Numbered from the stretch's first letter, positions 8,708-20,051 are shown. The stretch: 64,000 nucleotides of DNA from Catellatospora sp. KI3 (GCF_029948125.1 NZ_JASAMB010000002.1:512479-576478); one strand, 5' to 3'. The notes: generated from the sequence alone by a model not told the origin. Program-made: numbers and translations.

Positions 8708-9952
8708 ATGACCATCGAGCCTTACCGCAAGATTCTCGGCCTGCCCGGCGTACGCGCGTTGCTGCTGGTCGGGCTGGTAGCTCGGATCCCGGTCATCGCC
8801 ACCGGCATCGTGCTTACGCTGCACGTCGTCAACACCCTCGGCCTCGGGTTCGCCCAGGCTGGCCTGGTCGGCACGGCCTCCACCCTCGGCTCCGCGATCG
8901 GCTCCCCGATCACCGGCCGCATGATCGACCGGTACGGCCTGCGCCCCGTCCTGATCACCACCACCGCCGCCCAGGCTGTGTTCTGGCTCGCCGCCCCGAA
9001 GCTCGGCTACGGCTTCCTGCTCGGTGCCGCGGCGGTCGCGGGCGTGCTCGGCCTGCCGGTGTTCACCATCGTGCGGCAGAGCCTGGCCGCGATGGTCCCC
9101 GCCGAACAGCGCCGCCCCGGGTTCGCGCTGGACTCGATGGCGGTTGAGCTGTCGTACATGGTCGCCCCGGCGGCGGCCGTGGCCGCGGTCAGCCAGTTCG
9201 GCAGCCGCCCGGTCATGATCGCGGTCGGGCTCGGCGTGGTGCTGGCCGGGCTCGCGCTCATCGTGCTCAACGCGCCGACCCAGGCCCCGGCCGAGGACGG
9301 CGAGCCCGAGGCCGCGGTGCCGCGCCGCCAGTGGCTGCGGCCGCGCGTGATCGCGCTCTTCGCGCTGACGGCGTCGCTGACCTTCGTGCTCACCGCCTCC
9401 GACCTGTCGCTGATCGCCGTGCTGAAGGAGTCCGGCCAGCCGAACTGGGCCGGCGTCGTGATCGCGATCTGGTGCCTCTACTCGCTGATCGGCGGCTTCG
9501 TGTACGGCGCGCTGCACCGCAACGTGTCCCCGGCTCTGCTCGCGGGCGGCCTGGCCGCGCTCACCGTGCCGGTCGGGCTGGCGGCCGGGGCGCCGTGGTG
9601 GGGGCTCTGCCTGATCCTGATCCCGTCGGGCGTACTGGTCGCGCCGGCGCTGTCGGCCACGATCGACACGCTCAGCTCCTGGGTTCCCGCCGGGTCGCGG
9701 GGTGAGGCGATGGGGCTGCACGGCACCGCGCTGACCATCGGCGTCGCCGCGGGCGCACCGTTCGCCGGGACCATCATCGACTCGGCCGGTCCGGGCTGGG
9801 CCTTCGCCGCGGCCGGAGTGGTCGCGCTGCTACTGCTGGCCGGAGCGCTGCCCTTCTGGCGCTCGGCCACCGAGGCCGCCCCGGCCGCGGCTCCCGCCGG
9901 ACCGCTGACGCCCGACACCCCGGCCGAGCCCGCACCGAGCCTCGCCGGGTAG
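8708..9952 (+). CDS. MFS transporter
   Basis: This 414-residue membrane protein has about twelve hydrophobic segments and the layout of the Major Facilitator Superfamily. The motif between helices 2 and 3 is GRMIDRYGLRP, a recognisable form of the MFS GxxxDRxGR loop. Start ATG 8708 has GGAGG upstream. The substrate cannot be read from the sequence; small-molecule efflux is the usual role for this single-gene type. Confidence 0.88.
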   Translation: MTIEPYRKILGLPGVRALLLVGLVARIPVIATGIVLTLHVVNTLGLGFAQAGLVGTASTLGSAIGSPITGRMIDRYGLRPVLITTTAAQAVFWLAAPKLGYGFLLGAAAVAGVLGLPVFTIVRQSLAAMVPAEQRRPGFALDSMAVELSYMVAPAAAVAAVSQFGSRPVMIAVGLGVVLAGLALIVLNAPTQAPAEDGEPEAAVPRRQWLRPRVIALFALTASLTFVLTASDLSLIAVLKESGQPNWAGVVIAIWCLYSLIGGFVYGALHRNVSPALLAGGLAALTVPVGLAAGAPWWGLCLILIPSGVLVAPALSATIDTLSSWVPAGSRGEAMGLHGTALTIGVAAGAPFAGTIIDSAGPGWAFAAAGVVALLLLAGALPFWRSATEAAPAAAPAGPLTPDTPAEPAPSLAG

Positions 9953-9960
9953 TCCGCGCC

Positions 9961-9993
9961 GCCTCCGCCGCGACCGCGCCGCGCCGCGGAGGC
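9961..9993 (+). terminator. Hairpin after the MFS gene
   Basis: GCCTCCGC and GCGGAGGC form an 8-bp stem with a GC-rich interior, 8 bases after the stop codon. Confidence 0.6.
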
Positions 9994-10003
9994 GGGGCGC
10001 GGC

Positions 10004-10065
10004 TGCAGTTTCGGGGAAACTGTCGGAATCTGCCCCAAGATTCGTGCACTTTCCCCGAAACTGCA
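10004..10065. repeat. 62-bp palindromic element (TGCAGTTTCGGGGAAA arms)
   Basis: Perfect 16-bp outer arms (TGCAGTTTCGGGGAAA at 10004-10019 and its complement at 10050-10065) enclose a second short stem, GAATC/GATTC. It is the only copy in the window, but its size and form resemble the other repeat families. Confidence 0.8.
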
Positions 10066-10105
10066 CCACCAACCCCGGCGCGCGGGTTGAGGGGGTGAGG
10101 GCTGT

Positions 10106-10162
10106 GCGTTAAGAGGGGGCCCTTCTACCTCGGAAAGCGATAAGAAGGGGCCCTTCCTTAGC
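10106..10162. repeat. 57-bp palindromic element, copy B, at the nei stop codon
   Basis: This is the same 57-bp architecture as the copy in fdhD. The TTA at 10158-10160, part of the element's terminal CCTTAGC, is the TAA stop codon of the minus-strand nei gene. Confidence 0.9.
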
Positions 10163-10967
10163 TCGGGGCGGGGGCGGGGGTGGGGGCGGGCTGGCAGTGG
10201 GGGCACCAGTAGGTGATGCGGTCGCCTTCGGTGTCCTTGCTGATGGGGGCGGCGCAGTTGCGGCAGGGGTGGGCGCGGCGGCCGTACACGTAGCTGGTCT
10301 CGCCGCGGCGCAGGGAGCCGGTGGTGGTCTGGGTCCAGCGGCCGACGTTGTGGGCGAGCAGGCGCTGGGCGAGGCCGACCAGGCCGGGCAGGTCGGGTAC
10401 GTCGCCGACCGGAGTCCACGGCCACACGCCGCGCAGGAACAGCACCTCGCACTTGTAGAGGTTGCCGATGCCGGCGAGGTTGCGCTGGTCCAGCAGGGCC
10501 GCGGCGACGGGTACGGCCGGGTCGCGGGTCAGGCGGCGTACCGCCTCGGCGGGGTCCCAGTCGGGGCCGAGCAGGTCGGGGCCGAGGTGGCCGACCAGGC
10601 GGTCCTCCTGGGCGGTGGGCACCAGGGCGAGATCGTGCAGGTGGAAGCCGACGGCGGTGCGGTCGGCGGTGCGCAGCACCACCCGGATGGTGTGCCCGGG
10701 GCGGGCGTTCCAGCGCTGGCCGGGAGAGTACACCCGCCAGGCGCCCTCCATCCGCAGGTGCGAGTGCAGGCTGAGGTCGCGGCCGCCCGCGGTGCGCAGG
10801 CGCAGCAGCAGGTGCTTGCCGCGGCTGACGGACTCGGCGACCTCGGCGCCGGTCAGGTCGACGGTGGCCAGCTGGGGCACCCGGAACTGGGAGCCGGTCA
10901 GGGTGCGCCCGACCAGCCCTTCGCGCAGCACCTGCGCGGTGTTGTAGACGGTGTCGCCCTCGGGCAT
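10158..10967 (-). CDS. nei: Endonuclease VIII / Fpg-type DNA glycosylase
   Basis: This bifunctional DNA glycosylase/AP lyase removes oxidised bases. It starts MPEGDT, giving the catalytic Pro2 and Glu3 after Met removal, and contains a helix-two-turn-helix segment (LLDQRNLAGIGNLYK). A C-terminal zinc finger, CRNC...WCPHC, is also present. PEGDT rather than PELPE points to the Nei (endonuclease VIII) branch. The tail is a Pro/Ala stretch ending at a TAA that belongs to a palindromic repeat, so the natural C-terminus may have been altered. A -10-like CAGTAT six bases before ATG suggests a leaderless start. Confidence 0.93.
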   Translation of the reverse strand: MPEGDTVYNTAQVLREGLVGRTLTGSQFRVPQLATVDLTGAEVAESVSRGKHLLLRLRTAGGRDLSLHSHLRMEGAWRVYSPGQRWNARPGHTIRVVLRTADRTAVGFHLHDLALVPTAQEDRLVGHLGPDLLGPDWDPAEAVRRLTRDPAVPVAAALLDQRNLAGIGNLYKCEVLFLRGVWPWTPVGDVPDLPGLVGLAQRLLAHNVGRWTQTTTGSLRRGETSYVYGRRAHPCRNCAAPISKDTEGDRITYWCPHCQPAPTPAPAPS

Positions 10968-10973
10968 GACCCC

Positions 10974-10979
10974 ATACTG
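10974..10979 (-). promoter_or_regulatory. -10 element, probable leaderless promoter of nei
   Basis: CAGTAT on the minus strand lies six bases before ATG 10967, with no ribosome site between. Confidence 0.4.
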
Positions 10980-10990
10980 CCGTAAAGGGG

Positions 10991-11032
10991 CGGGGCCCCG
11001 GTCCGGACGTCGCGGTCCGGGCCGGGGCCCCG
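10991..11032 (-). terminator. Terminator of the chitinase gene
   Basis: An 11-bp stem (CGGGGCCCCGG / CCGGGGCCCCG) is continued by an inner CCGGAC/GTCCGG stem. It lies 19 bases past the chitinase stop. Confidence 0.7.
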
Positions 11033-11051
11033 CTCAGGTGGCCCTGCTGGA

Positions 11052-12698
<1,647 letters not shown>

Positions 12699-12749
12699 GG
12701 CTCTCCTCATTGATTGACGCCGGTCCCCCCGATGGCGCCAAACAATAAG

Positions 12750-12763
12750 TTAAGTTTCCTTAA
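12750..12763. promoter_or_regulatory. Palindrome upstream of the chitinase gene
   Basis: TTAAGTTTCCTTAA is a perfect inverted repeat (TTAAG-N4-CTTAA) in an AT-rich island about 50 bases before the chitinase start. It is a candidate operator; the regulator is unknown. Confidence 0.4.
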
Positions 12764-12792
12764 AATGGAATAGTGCTTACCTGAAACCGGAC

Positions 12793-13365
12793 CTAAATGG
12801 TCTCCACCAGGTGCACACCCGCAGCTCGCAGCTCTGCGACCGCCCGCTCCGTCGTCTCCGGAGCGACCCCGGCGGTGAACCCGAGCACCACGGTGGTGTC
12901 GAAGCCCTCCCGGACGGCGTCCAGCGCGGTGGCCCGTACACAGTGGTCGGTCGCGATGCCCACGATGTCCACTTCGGTCACCTCGCGGTCCCGCAGCCAG
13001 GCCGCCAGCCCGACCCCGGCGGTGTGCCCCTCGAACCCGGAGTAGGCCGCGGCGTACTCGCCCTTGCGGAACACCGCCTCCACCCGCCCCGTGTCGAGGT
13101 CGGGGTGGAACTGCGCCCCGAAGGTGTCGGCGACGCAGTGCACCGGCCAGCTCGACGAGTAGTCCGGCGGGTCGCCGAAGTGGCCGCCCGGGTCGGTGTG
13201 GTGGTCCTGCGTGGCCACCACGTGCTGCCAGCGGTGCCCGCCCGCGGCGTCGGCCGACAGCTTCGCGGACAGGTTCGCGGCCACGGCCGCACCGCCCGCC
13301 ACCGCCAGCGATCCGCCCTCGCAGAAGTCGTTCTGCACGTCGACGATGATCAGTGCCCGGGTCAT
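12793..13365 (-). CDS. pncA: Nicotinamidase
   Basis: This enzyme converts nicotinamide to nicotinate for NAD salvage. The 190-residue isochorismatase-fold protein has the catalytic Asp9 (IIVDVQNDF), the metal site DHHTDPGGHF, a conserved Lys in FRKGEY, and the nucleophilic Cys in ATDHCVRATA. GGAGG lies ten bases upstream of ATG 13365. The neighbouring pncB supplies the next salvage step. Confidence 0.95.
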   Translation of the reverse strand: MTRALIIVDVQNDFCEGGSLAVAGGAAVAANLSAKLSADAAGGHRWQHVVATQDHHTDPGGHFGDPPDYSSSWPVHCVADTFGAQFHPDLDTGRVEAVFRKGEYAAAYSGFEGHTAGVGLAAWLRDREVTEVDIVGIATDHCVRATALDAVREGFDTTVVLGFTAGVAPETTERAVAELRAAGVHLVETI

Positions 13366-13413
13366 GGCTCGCCCGCCTCCCGTTGACGTCCTCGGTCAGC
13401 ACCCATGCTGCGC

Positions 13414-13459
13414 CACCGCCGCAAGCGGTGCAAGATCTCCCCGTCACGCCGTAGGCGTG
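13414..13459 (-). terminator. Two short hairpins between pncB and pncA
   Basis: CACCGC/GCGGTG and CACGCC/GGCGTG form two small stems separated by 14 bases, downstream of pncB. They may terminate pncB transcripts. Confidence 0.45.
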
Positions 13460-13475
13460 CCCGCTGGGATCTCCG

Positions 13476-14777
13476 TCACGCGGTCGGGGCGACCGTCACC
13501 GGGATGGCCGGGTCGCCGGCCGAGAGCTTCAGCCCCTCCCACGGGATCGTGATCAGACAGTCGCGCAGGTGGGCGCGGCTCTCCTCCAGCGTGGGCAGGT
13601 CGGCCACCAGCTCGCCGCCGCGCACCAGCGGGCGCTGCAGCAGCCGGTCGCCCGGCTGCGGGTCGGGCTCGCCCTGCGACAGCACGATCTCCTCGATCGC
13701 GGTGCCGGTGGGCTTGTGCCGCCGGTACGCCGTCTTGCGGCCGCCGACCGTCGCCTTGTTCTCCGAGCGCTTGACCACCGGGCGGCCCTCGACCTCGACC
13801 AGCTTGTAGACCAGGCCCGCGGTCGGGGCGCCGGAGCCGGTAACCACGGCGGTGCCCGCGCCGTACACGTCGACCGGCTCGGCGGCCAGGGCGGCGATGG
13901 CGTACTCGTCCAGGTCGCCGCTGACCACGATCTTCGTGTCGGGCGCGCCCAGCTCGTCCAGCAGCGCGCGCGAGTGGGCGGCCAGCACCGACAGGTCGCC
14001 GGAGTCGATGCGCACCGCGTTCAGCCCGGGGCCGGCCACCGCGATGGCGTTGCGGATGCCCTGGCTGATGTCGTACGTGTCGACCAGCAGGGTGGTGCCC
14101 TCGCCCAGCGCCGCGACCTGCGAGGCGAACGCCGCCTTCTCGTCGTCGTGCAGCAGCGTGAACGCGTGCGCGGCGGTGCCGCGGGTGGGGATGCCGTAGC
14201 GCAGCCCGGCGGCCAGGTTCGAGGTGGAGCTGAAGCCCGCCAGGTACGCCGCGCGCGCCGAGGCGACGGCGGCCTCCTCGTGCGCCCGGCGCCCGCCCAT
14301 CTCGATCAGCGGGCGGCCCCGGGCCGCGGTGACCATGCGGGCCGCGGCGGCGGCCACCGCGCAGTCATGGTTGAACACCGACAGGATCAGCGTCTCCAGC
14401 ACCACGCACTCGGCGAAGGTGCCGGTCACGGTCAGGATCGGCGAGTTGGGGAAGAACAGCTCGCCCTCGGCGTACCCGTCGAGGTCGCCGGAGAAGCGGT
14501 AGTCGGCCAGCCAGGCCGCGGTCTGCTCGTCGACCACGCCGGTACGGCGCAGGAAGTCGACCTCCGCAGGGTGGAAGCGGAACGCCGCGAGCTGCTCCAG
14601 CAGCCGTCCCGTCCCGGCCACCACGCCGTAGCGGCGGCCCAGCGGCAGCCGGCGCGCGAACACCTCGAACACGCTGCGCCGGTGCGCGGTGCCGTCGCGC
14701 AGCGCCGCGCTGATCATGGTCAGCTCGTAGTGGTCGGTCAGCAGGGCGGGCGCACCCGCACCGGCGAAATCACCCAT
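13476..14777 (-). CDS. pncB: Nicotinate phosphoribosyltransferase
   Basis: This enzyme converts nicotinate and PRPP to nicotinate mononucleotide, feeding NAD synthesis from the PncA product. The 433-residue protein begins with the family's [10 protein letters not shown] and carries [10 protein letters not shown] and VRIDSGDL, typical of the actinobacterial enzyme. It is divergent from clpS, as pncB1 is in mycobacteria. TAGGGT six bases before ATG 14777 fits a leaderless transcript. Confidence 0.95.
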   Translation of the reverse strand: MGDFAGAGAPALLTDHYELTMISAALRDGTAHRRSVFEVFARRLPLGRRYGVVAGTGRLLEQLAAFRFHPAEVDFLRRTGVVDEQTAAWLADYRFSGDLDGYAEGELFFPNSPILTVTGTFAECVVLETLILSVFNHDCAVAAAAARMVTAARGRPLIEMGGRRAHEEAAVASARAAYLAGFSSTSNLAAGLRYGIPTRGTAAHAFTLLHDDEKAAFASQVAALGEGTTLLVDTYDISQGIRNAIAVAGPGLNAVRIDSGDLSVLAAHSRALLDELGAPDTKIVVSGDLDEYAIAALAAEPVDVYGAGTAVVTGSGAPTAGLVYKLVEVEGRPVVKRSENKATVGGRKTAYRRHKPTGTAIEEIVLSQGEPDPQPGDRLLQRPLVRGGELVADLPTLEESRAHLRDCLITIPWEGLKLSAGDPAIPVTVAPTA

Positions 14778-14783
14778 GGCGCC

Positions 14784-14789
14784 ACCCTA
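14784..14789 (-). promoter_or_regulatory. -10 element, leaderless promoter of pncB
   Basis: TAGGGT on the minus strand lies six bases before ATG 14777. Confidence 0.5.
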
Positions 14790-14955
14790 AGGCCGCCGCG
14801 CCCCCGGCGCCGTGGGGACCGGACGCGACGCGGGACACACCGAGATCATCGGAGCTCGGCGCGTCTGCCGAGGTCATACCGGATAAGTCAGTATCTGGTA
14901 GGAGGCGGCCTCATCCCCGCGGTGCGCGAGCCTGTGTGTTGCCGGAATCAACTCG

Positions 14956-14961
14956 TAGGAT
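14956..14961 (+). promoter_or_regulatory. -10 element, leaderless promoter of clpS
   Basis: TAGGAT lies seven bases before GTG 14969, which supports GTG rather than the overlapping ATG 14960 as the start. Confidence 0.5.
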
Positions 14962-14968
14962 GGGGAAC

Positions 14969-15262
14969 GTGACCGCCGCCCCGCAGACCACTCCGGTAGA
15001 TCAACCGGACGTAGACGAAGCATCGGAGTTCGCCCGTCCCTGGGTGACGATCGTGCACAACGACCCGGTGAACCTGATGAGCTACGTGACCTGGGTGTTC
15101 CAGCAGCTCTTCGGTTACAGCCGGGACAAGGCCGAGCTGCTGATGCTGGACGTGCACCAGAAGGGCAAGGCGATCGTCTCGCACGGCGCCCGCGAGCGCA
15201 TGGAGCACGACGCCACCCGCCTGCACTCGTACGGCCTGTGGGCCACCGTCGACAAGCAGTAG
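14969..15262 (+). CDS. clpS: ATP-dependent Clp protease adaptor ClpS
   Basis: ClpS delivers N-degron substrates to the ClpC/ClpA protease. The 97-residue protein has the conserved core [15 protein letters not shown] with the Asn-Asp substrate-gating residues, followed by the helical [11 protein letters not shown] and RERMEHDA segments. GTG 14969 is preferred because a -10 hexamer fits a leaderless start; ATG 14960 would add three residues. It is followed six bases later by the DUF2017 gene. Confidence 0.93.
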   Translation: MTAAPQTTPVDQPDVDEASEFARPWVTIVHNDPVNLMSYVTWVFQQLFGYSRDKAELLMLDVHQKGKAIVSHGARERMEHDATRLHSYGLWATVDKQ

Positions 15263-15268
15263 GCCCGG

Positions 15269-15769
15269 ATGACGATGTTCCGCCGCGTCGGCGGTGAGTG
15301 CGTGGCGGATTTCCGCGAGGACGAGGTCAGGGTCCTGCGCAAGGTCGCCGAGGAGGTCGTCGGACTGCTCACCGAGGGGTTCGAGCGCGACGACCCGGTG
15401 GTCGAGCGGCTCTTCCCGGACGTGTACCCGGACCAGCCCCGCGACTCGGCCGAGTTCCGCCGGTTCACCGAGGGCGACCTCAAGACCGCCAAGATCGACC
15501 AGGCCGCCGCGGTGCTCGCGGCGCTGCCCGAGGACGGCCGCGGCGAGGTCCGGCTGGACCCCGAGGCGGCCGAGTGCTGGCTGCGGGCCATCAACGACGC
15601 GCGGCTGGCGCTGGGCATCCGGCTAGAGCTCACCGACGACACCATCGTCGAGTACGAGCTGGAGGAGGCGCTCGCCGTGGACGCGTCGTCGGCGCGGGTG
15701 TTCCAGCTCAGCGTCTACTCGTACCTCGGCTACCTGCAGGAGAGCCTGCTCGACGCCATCATCGGCTGA
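15269..15769 (+). CDS. aosR: DUF2017 protein, AosR-like
   Basis: This 166-residue protein is of the DUF2017 family, always found next to clpS in actinobacteria. The M. tuberculosis member (Rv1332, named AosR) has been described as a redox-responsive regulator of the mec-cysO-cysM genes that follow here; I recall this from the literature and the sequence does not prove it. Two cysteines are visible, Cys11 and Cys103, which could form a redox pair. The gene lies between clpS and mec in the same orientation. Confidence 0.8.
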   Translation: MTMFRRVGGECVADFREDEVRVLRKVAEEVVGLLTEGFERDDPVVERLFPDVYPDQPRDSAEFRRFTEGDLKTAKIDQAAAVLAALPEDGRGEVRLDPEAAECWLRAINDARLALGIRLELTDDTIVEYELEEALAVDASSARVFQLSVYSYLGYLQESLLDAIIG

Positions 15770-15823
15770 TTGTTCCCGCTGCGGCACGGATCACTCGACC
15801 TGTCGCGCCGCCGAGCCGGTCGG

Positions 15824-15829
15824 TAGGCT
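15824..15829 (+). promoter_or_regulatory. -10 element, leaderless promoter of mec
   Basis: TAGGCT lies seven bases before GTG 15837 and no ribosome site is present. Confidence 0.5.
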
Positions 15830-15836
15830 TGTCGGC

Positions 15837-16358
15837 GTGCTGACCATCCAACGGGAGATCATCGAGGCGATCGTCGCCCATGCCCGCCGGGACCACCCGG
15901 ACGAGGCGTGCGGGGTGGTCGCCGGACCCATCGGGTCGGACACCGCGGTGCGGCACATCCCCATGGAGAACGCCGAGCGCTCGACCACGTTCTACCGCTT
16001 CGACGCCGGCGAGCAGCTGCGCGTCTGGCGGGAGATGGACGACCGCGACGAGGAGCCGGTGGTCATCTACCACTCGCACACGGCCACCGAGCCGTTCCCG
16101 TCGCGCACCGACGTGTCATACGCGGGGGAGCCCGACGCGCACTACCTGCTGGTGTCGACGCGCGACCCGCAGACTGCGGAGATCCGCTCGTTCCGCATCG
16201 TGGACGGGCAGGTGACCGAAGAACCGGTCCGGCTCGTTGATGAGAGCATGCAGTCCATGCGGTCCACGGAGAAGAGCGGCGACCCGCACGCCGTGCAGTC
16301 GTACATGTTCGGGCAGAGCCCGACGGCGGTCGAGTACGAGTGTCAGCCCCAGAACTGA
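15837..16358 (+). CDS. mec: JAMM/MPN metalloprotease Mec (CysO-cysteine hydrolase)
   Basis: Mec releases cysteine from the C-terminus of the carrier CysO in the thiocarboxylate cysteine pathway. The 173-residue protein carries the zinc JAMM signature HSHTATEPFPSRTD (HxH-x7-S-x2-D) and an upstream catalytic Glu in DEACGVV. It is followed by cysO and cysM, completing the pathway. It may also trim the unusual C-terminal extension of the CysO encoded next door; that is inference. Confidence 0.93.
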   Translation: MLTIQREIIEAIVAHARRDHPDEACGVVAGPIGSDTAVRHIPMENAERSTTFYRFDAGEQLRVWREMDDRDEEPVVIYHSHTATEPFPSRTDVSYAGEPDAHYLLVSTRDPQTAEIRSFRIVDGQVTEEPVRLVDESMQSMRSTEKSGDPHAVQSYMFGQSPTAVEYECQPQN

Positions 16359-16413
16359 CCCGACCCTGACCGTTCCCCGTCCGACCCGTTTTCTTCTTCA
16401 GGAGTGACCCATC

Positions 16414-16728
16414 ATGGCGATCGACGTCCGTATCCCGACCATCCTGCGCTCGTACACCGGTGGCGCCAAGGCCGTCTCCGGTGCCGGCGAGACCCTCGCG
16501 GCCCTGCTCAGCGACCTCGACGGCAGCTACCCGGGCCTGCGCGGCCGGCTGATCACGCCCGAGGGCGGGCTGCACCGCTTCGTCAACATCTACGTCAACG
16601 ACGAGGACGTCCGCTTCCTCGGCTCGCTCGACGCCAAGGTCAGTGACGGCGACACCGTCACGATCCTGCCCGCCGTCGCCGGCGGCGCCTTCGGCCTGGC
16701 CGCCGCGGCCGCCGTCCTGGGCCGCTGA
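16414..16728 (+). CDS. cysO: Sulfur carrier CysO with C-terminal extension
   Basis: This ubiquitin-like (ThiS/MoaD) carrier holds sulfur as a C-terminal thiocarboxylate for CysM. The body is clearly CysO (RFVNIYVNDEDVRFLG, VTILPAVAGG). As I recall, M. tuberculosis CysO ends exactly at the diglycine. Here Gly-Gly (codons 16681-16686) is followed by 13 more residues, AFGLAAAAAVLGR, before TGA 16726. The extension would have to be removed to expose the functional diglycine. A good ribosome site (AGGAG) precedes ATG 16414. Confidence 0.93.
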   Translation: MAIDVRIPTILRSYTGGAKAVSGAGETLAALLSDLDGSYPGLRGRLITPEGGLHRFVNIYVNDEDVRFLGSLDAKVSDGDTVTILPAVAGGAFGLAAAAAVLGR

Positions 16729-16751
16729 GCCCGCCCGACCCACTGCGCGCC

Positions 16752-16791
16752 AACGGCGGTCAGGCACCTTCCGGGGTGCCCGGCCGCCGTT
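16752..16791 (+). terminator. Hairpin between cysO and cysM
   Basis: An outer stem AACGGCGG/CCGCCGTT encloses an inner GGCACC/GGTGCC stem. It may attenuate or terminate before cysM. Confidence 0.5.
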
Positions 16792-16820
16792 CGCGCCTGT
16801 GCGGCCGATCTTCGTGATAG

Positions 16821-17795
<975 letters not shown>

Positions 17796-17803
17796 CCCGG
17801 CAC

Positions 17804-17845
17804 CGCCGAAAGCCCCCCGACCGGCCGGTCGGGGGGCTTTCGGCG
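17804..17845. terminator. Bidirectional terminator, perfect 42-bp palindrome
   Basis: Two 21-base arms pair perfectly with no spacer (centre CCGG/CCGG; AAAGC and GCTTT near the ends give a U-tract in both directions). It lies between cysM and the convergent membrane-protein gene. Confidence 0.9.
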
Positions 17846-17855
17846 TGGTGCGCGC

Positions 17856-18347
17856 CTACAGGGCGGAGTAGGCGAGGGTGATGTTGGCCAGGAGCAGGAC
17901 CGTGGCGGCGGTGAAGAGGTAGGTCGGGAGGCGGTCGCGGTGGATGGCGGCGAAGCCGCCCACCATCGCGAGGATGCCGAGCACGCCCAGCGCCAGCGTC
18001 ACGGGGGCGTACCAGCCGGGGGCGGGCATGCCCAGGGCCAGGGTGACGCCGAGGCGGCCGCCGGGGATCAGGCCCAGGAAGGCCAGGACCGCCGCCCACA
18101 GGGACAGGCCGACCAGGCGCTTGGCGCGCGGGGCGGGGTCGTCCTCGGCGGGCAGCCGGAACCGGGCGGACACGGCCGAGCGCAGACGCCCCGGCGTACG
18201 CGCGGCCTCGTCGGGCGCGGTCCGGGCCGCGGGCATGGCGCTGTGATCGTTACCGGCCGTGGTCGCCGCGTCGCTCGACGCGTCAGCGGGGTCGACGGTG
18301 GTGAGAGTGCCCTCGCCGTCGCGCTCGGAGTCTGACTCAGTACGCAC
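17856..18347 (-). CDS. Membrane protein, three hydrophobic helices
   Basis: The protein has a charged, Ala/Asp-rich N-terminus of about 85 residues followed by three hydrophobic helices. It matches no family I recognise. It takes the position held by a rhomboid protease in mycobacteria but has no Ser-His dyad motif. The start is uncertain: GTG 18347 is given, and the frame stays open upstream to a TTG at 18404. Confidence 0.6.
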   Translation of the reverse strand: MRTESDSERDGEGTLTTVDPADASSDAATTAGNDHSAMPAARTAPDEAARTPGRLRSAVSARFRLPAEDDPAPRAKRLVGLSLWAAVLAFLGLIPGGRLGVTLALGMPAPGWYAPVTLALGVLGILAMVGGFAAIHRDRLPTYLFTAATVLLLANITLAYSAL

Positions 18348-18500
18348 TGTGCTCGCTATTCTCTGCCTGACCTGCCCGTCCACCGGGCCCTGCACTGAGT
18401 GCAACGGTTTCCGACGACCGTCCGTAACGGCACGCTCGCAACGGTGTCACGTTGGCGACATCTAGGAAGGGACTGTTCCCCTGAGGGGGGTTTGGCCAAG

Positions 18501-18506
18501 TAGGCT
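18501..18506 (+). promoter_or_regulatory. -10 element, leaderless promoter of murI
   Basis: TAGGCT lies seven bases before GTG 18514. Confidence 0.5.
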
Positions 18507-18513
18507 GCGCAGC

Positions 18514-19308
18514 GTGACGGACGCGCCGATCGGCATCTTCGACTCGGGGGTCGGCGGGCTGACGGTTGCCCGCGCCATCCTCGACCAGCTGCCACATGAG
18601 CGCGTGGTCTACCTGGCCGACACCGCGCACATGCCCTACGGGCCCAAGCCGATCGCCGACGTGCGGTCGTACGCGCTGGCCTGCCTCGACCAGCTGGTCG
18701 AGCGGGGGGCGAAGATGCTGGTCATCGCCTGCAACACCGCCTCGGCCGCCTGCCTGCACGACGCGCGCGAGCGCTACTCGGTGCCGGTGGTCGAGGTGAT
18801 CCGACCCGCGGTCCGGCGCGCCGTGGCGGCGACGCGCAACGGGCGGGTCGGTGTGATCGGTACGGCCACTACCATCAACTCAGGGGCCTACCAGGACTCG
18901 TTCGCGGCGGCACCGCACCTTGAGGTGACCGCGACGGCGTGCCCGCAGTTCGTCCCGCTGATCGAGCGGGGCGTCACCTCGGGCCGGGCGCTGCTCGGCC
19001 TGGCCAGTGCCTACCTGGAGCCGCTACAGCAGGCCCAGGTCGACACGCTCGTGCTCGGCTGCACGCACTATCCGCTGCTGACCGGCGTGATCAGTCTCGT
19101 GATGGGGGATCAGGTGACTCTGGTGTCGAGCGCGGACGAGACGGCGCGGGACGTCTACCGCGTGCTCGTCGAGGGCGACATGGTGCGGCCGGACGACGCG
19201 CCGCCACCCGCCCACGAGCTGCTGACAACGGGCGATCAGGAGATCTTCGACCGGCTCGCGCGCCGCTTCCTCGGCTCCGCGCTCGAGCAGGCGGGAGCAC
19301 ACGCATGA
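18514..19308 (+). CDS. murI: Glutamate racemase
   Basis: This enzyme makes D-glutamate for peptidoglycan. The 264-residue protein has both catalytic cysteines in conserved context (ACNTAS and GCTHYP), the start [12 protein letters not shown], and the VIGTATT segment. It overlaps the following phosphodiesterase gene by an ATGA. A leaderless -10 supports GTG 18514. Confidence 0.97.
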   Translation: MTDAPIGIFDSGVGGLTVARAILDQLPHERVVYLADTAHMPYGPKPIADVRSYALACLDQLVERGAKMLVIACNTASAACLHDARERYSVPVVEVIRPAVRRAVAATRNGRVGVIGTATTINSGAYQDSFAAAPHLEVTATACPQFVPLIERGVTSGRALLGLASAYLEPLQQAQVDTLVLGCTHYPLLTGVISLVMGDQVTLVSSADETARDVYRVLVEGDMVRPDDAPPPAHELLTTGDQEIFDRLARRFLGSALEQAGAHA

Positions 19309-20051
19309 GACTGACGGTGCTGGGCTGCGCGGGCAGCTTCCCCGGGCCGGAGGCGGCCTGCTCGGCGTACCTGGTGGAGGCGGACGGGTTCCGGCTGCTG
19401 ATGGACTTCGGCACCGGCTCGCTGTCGGCGCTGCAGCGCTACGCCGGGATCAAGTCGGTGGACGCGATCCTGCTCAGCCATCTGCACTGCGACCACATGC
19501 TCGACGCCTGCTCGTACGTGGTGGTCCGCCGCTACGCCCCCGACGGGCCGTACCCGCCGATCCCGGTCTACGCCCCGGCCGGGGCGCCCGAGCGCATCGC
19601 CACGGCGTACAGCCTCGACGAGGGGCCGCTCGACGACGTGTACACGTTCTACGCGCTGCAGCCGGGCAGCTTCCCCATCGGCCCGTTCCAGGTCAGCGTC
19701 GACCGGGTGAACCACCCGGTGGAGACGTACGGCGTGCGCCTGGAGCACGAGGGCAGGTCGCTGGCGTACTCCGGCGACACCGCGCCCTGCGACGCGCTGC
19801 TGCGGCTGGCCGGCGGGGCGGACCTGTTCCTGTGCGAGGCCAGCTACCTCGACGGCGTGGACAACCCGCCGGACCTGCACCTGACCGGGGCCGAGGCGGG
19901 CGAGATCGCCACCAAGGCCGGGGCGCGGCGGCTGCTGCTGACCCACCTGGTCACGGCCTGGGGTTCGGAGGCCGAGACGCTGAACAACGCCATGGCCACC
20001 TTCGCCGGTCCGGTGGAGATCGTCCGACCTGGGGCCCGCTACGACGTTTGA
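19305..20051 (+). CDS. Metallo-beta-lactamase-fold phosphodiesterase (Rv1339-like)
   Basis: This 248-residue MBL-fold hydrolase has the metal motif [10 protein letters not shown], later His and Asp ligands ([15 protein letters not shown]) and the LLTHL strand. The M. tuberculosis orthologue in the same position (Rv1339) has been reported as an atypical class II cyclic-nucleotide phosphodiesterase; that is recalled from the literature. cAMP degradation is therefore likely but not certain. Its ATG overlaps the murI stop, so the two are translationally coupled. Confidence 0.88.
   Translation: MRLTVLGCAGSFPGPEAACSAYLVEADGFRLLMDFGTGSLSALQRYAGIKSVDAILLSHLHCDHMLDACSYVVVRRYAPDGPYPPIPVYAPAGAPERIATAYSLDEGPLDDVYTFYALQPGSFPIGPFQVSVDRVNHPVETYGVRLEHEGRSLAYSGDTAPCDALLRLAGGADLFLCEASYLDGVDNPPDLHLTGAEAGEIATKAGARRLLLTHLVTAWGSEAETLNNAMATFAGPVEIVRPGARYDV

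Noticed and set aside
17856-18404. Rhomboid protease (the mycobacterial neighbour at this position)
   Set aside because: Only three helices and no GxSG or His motif are present.
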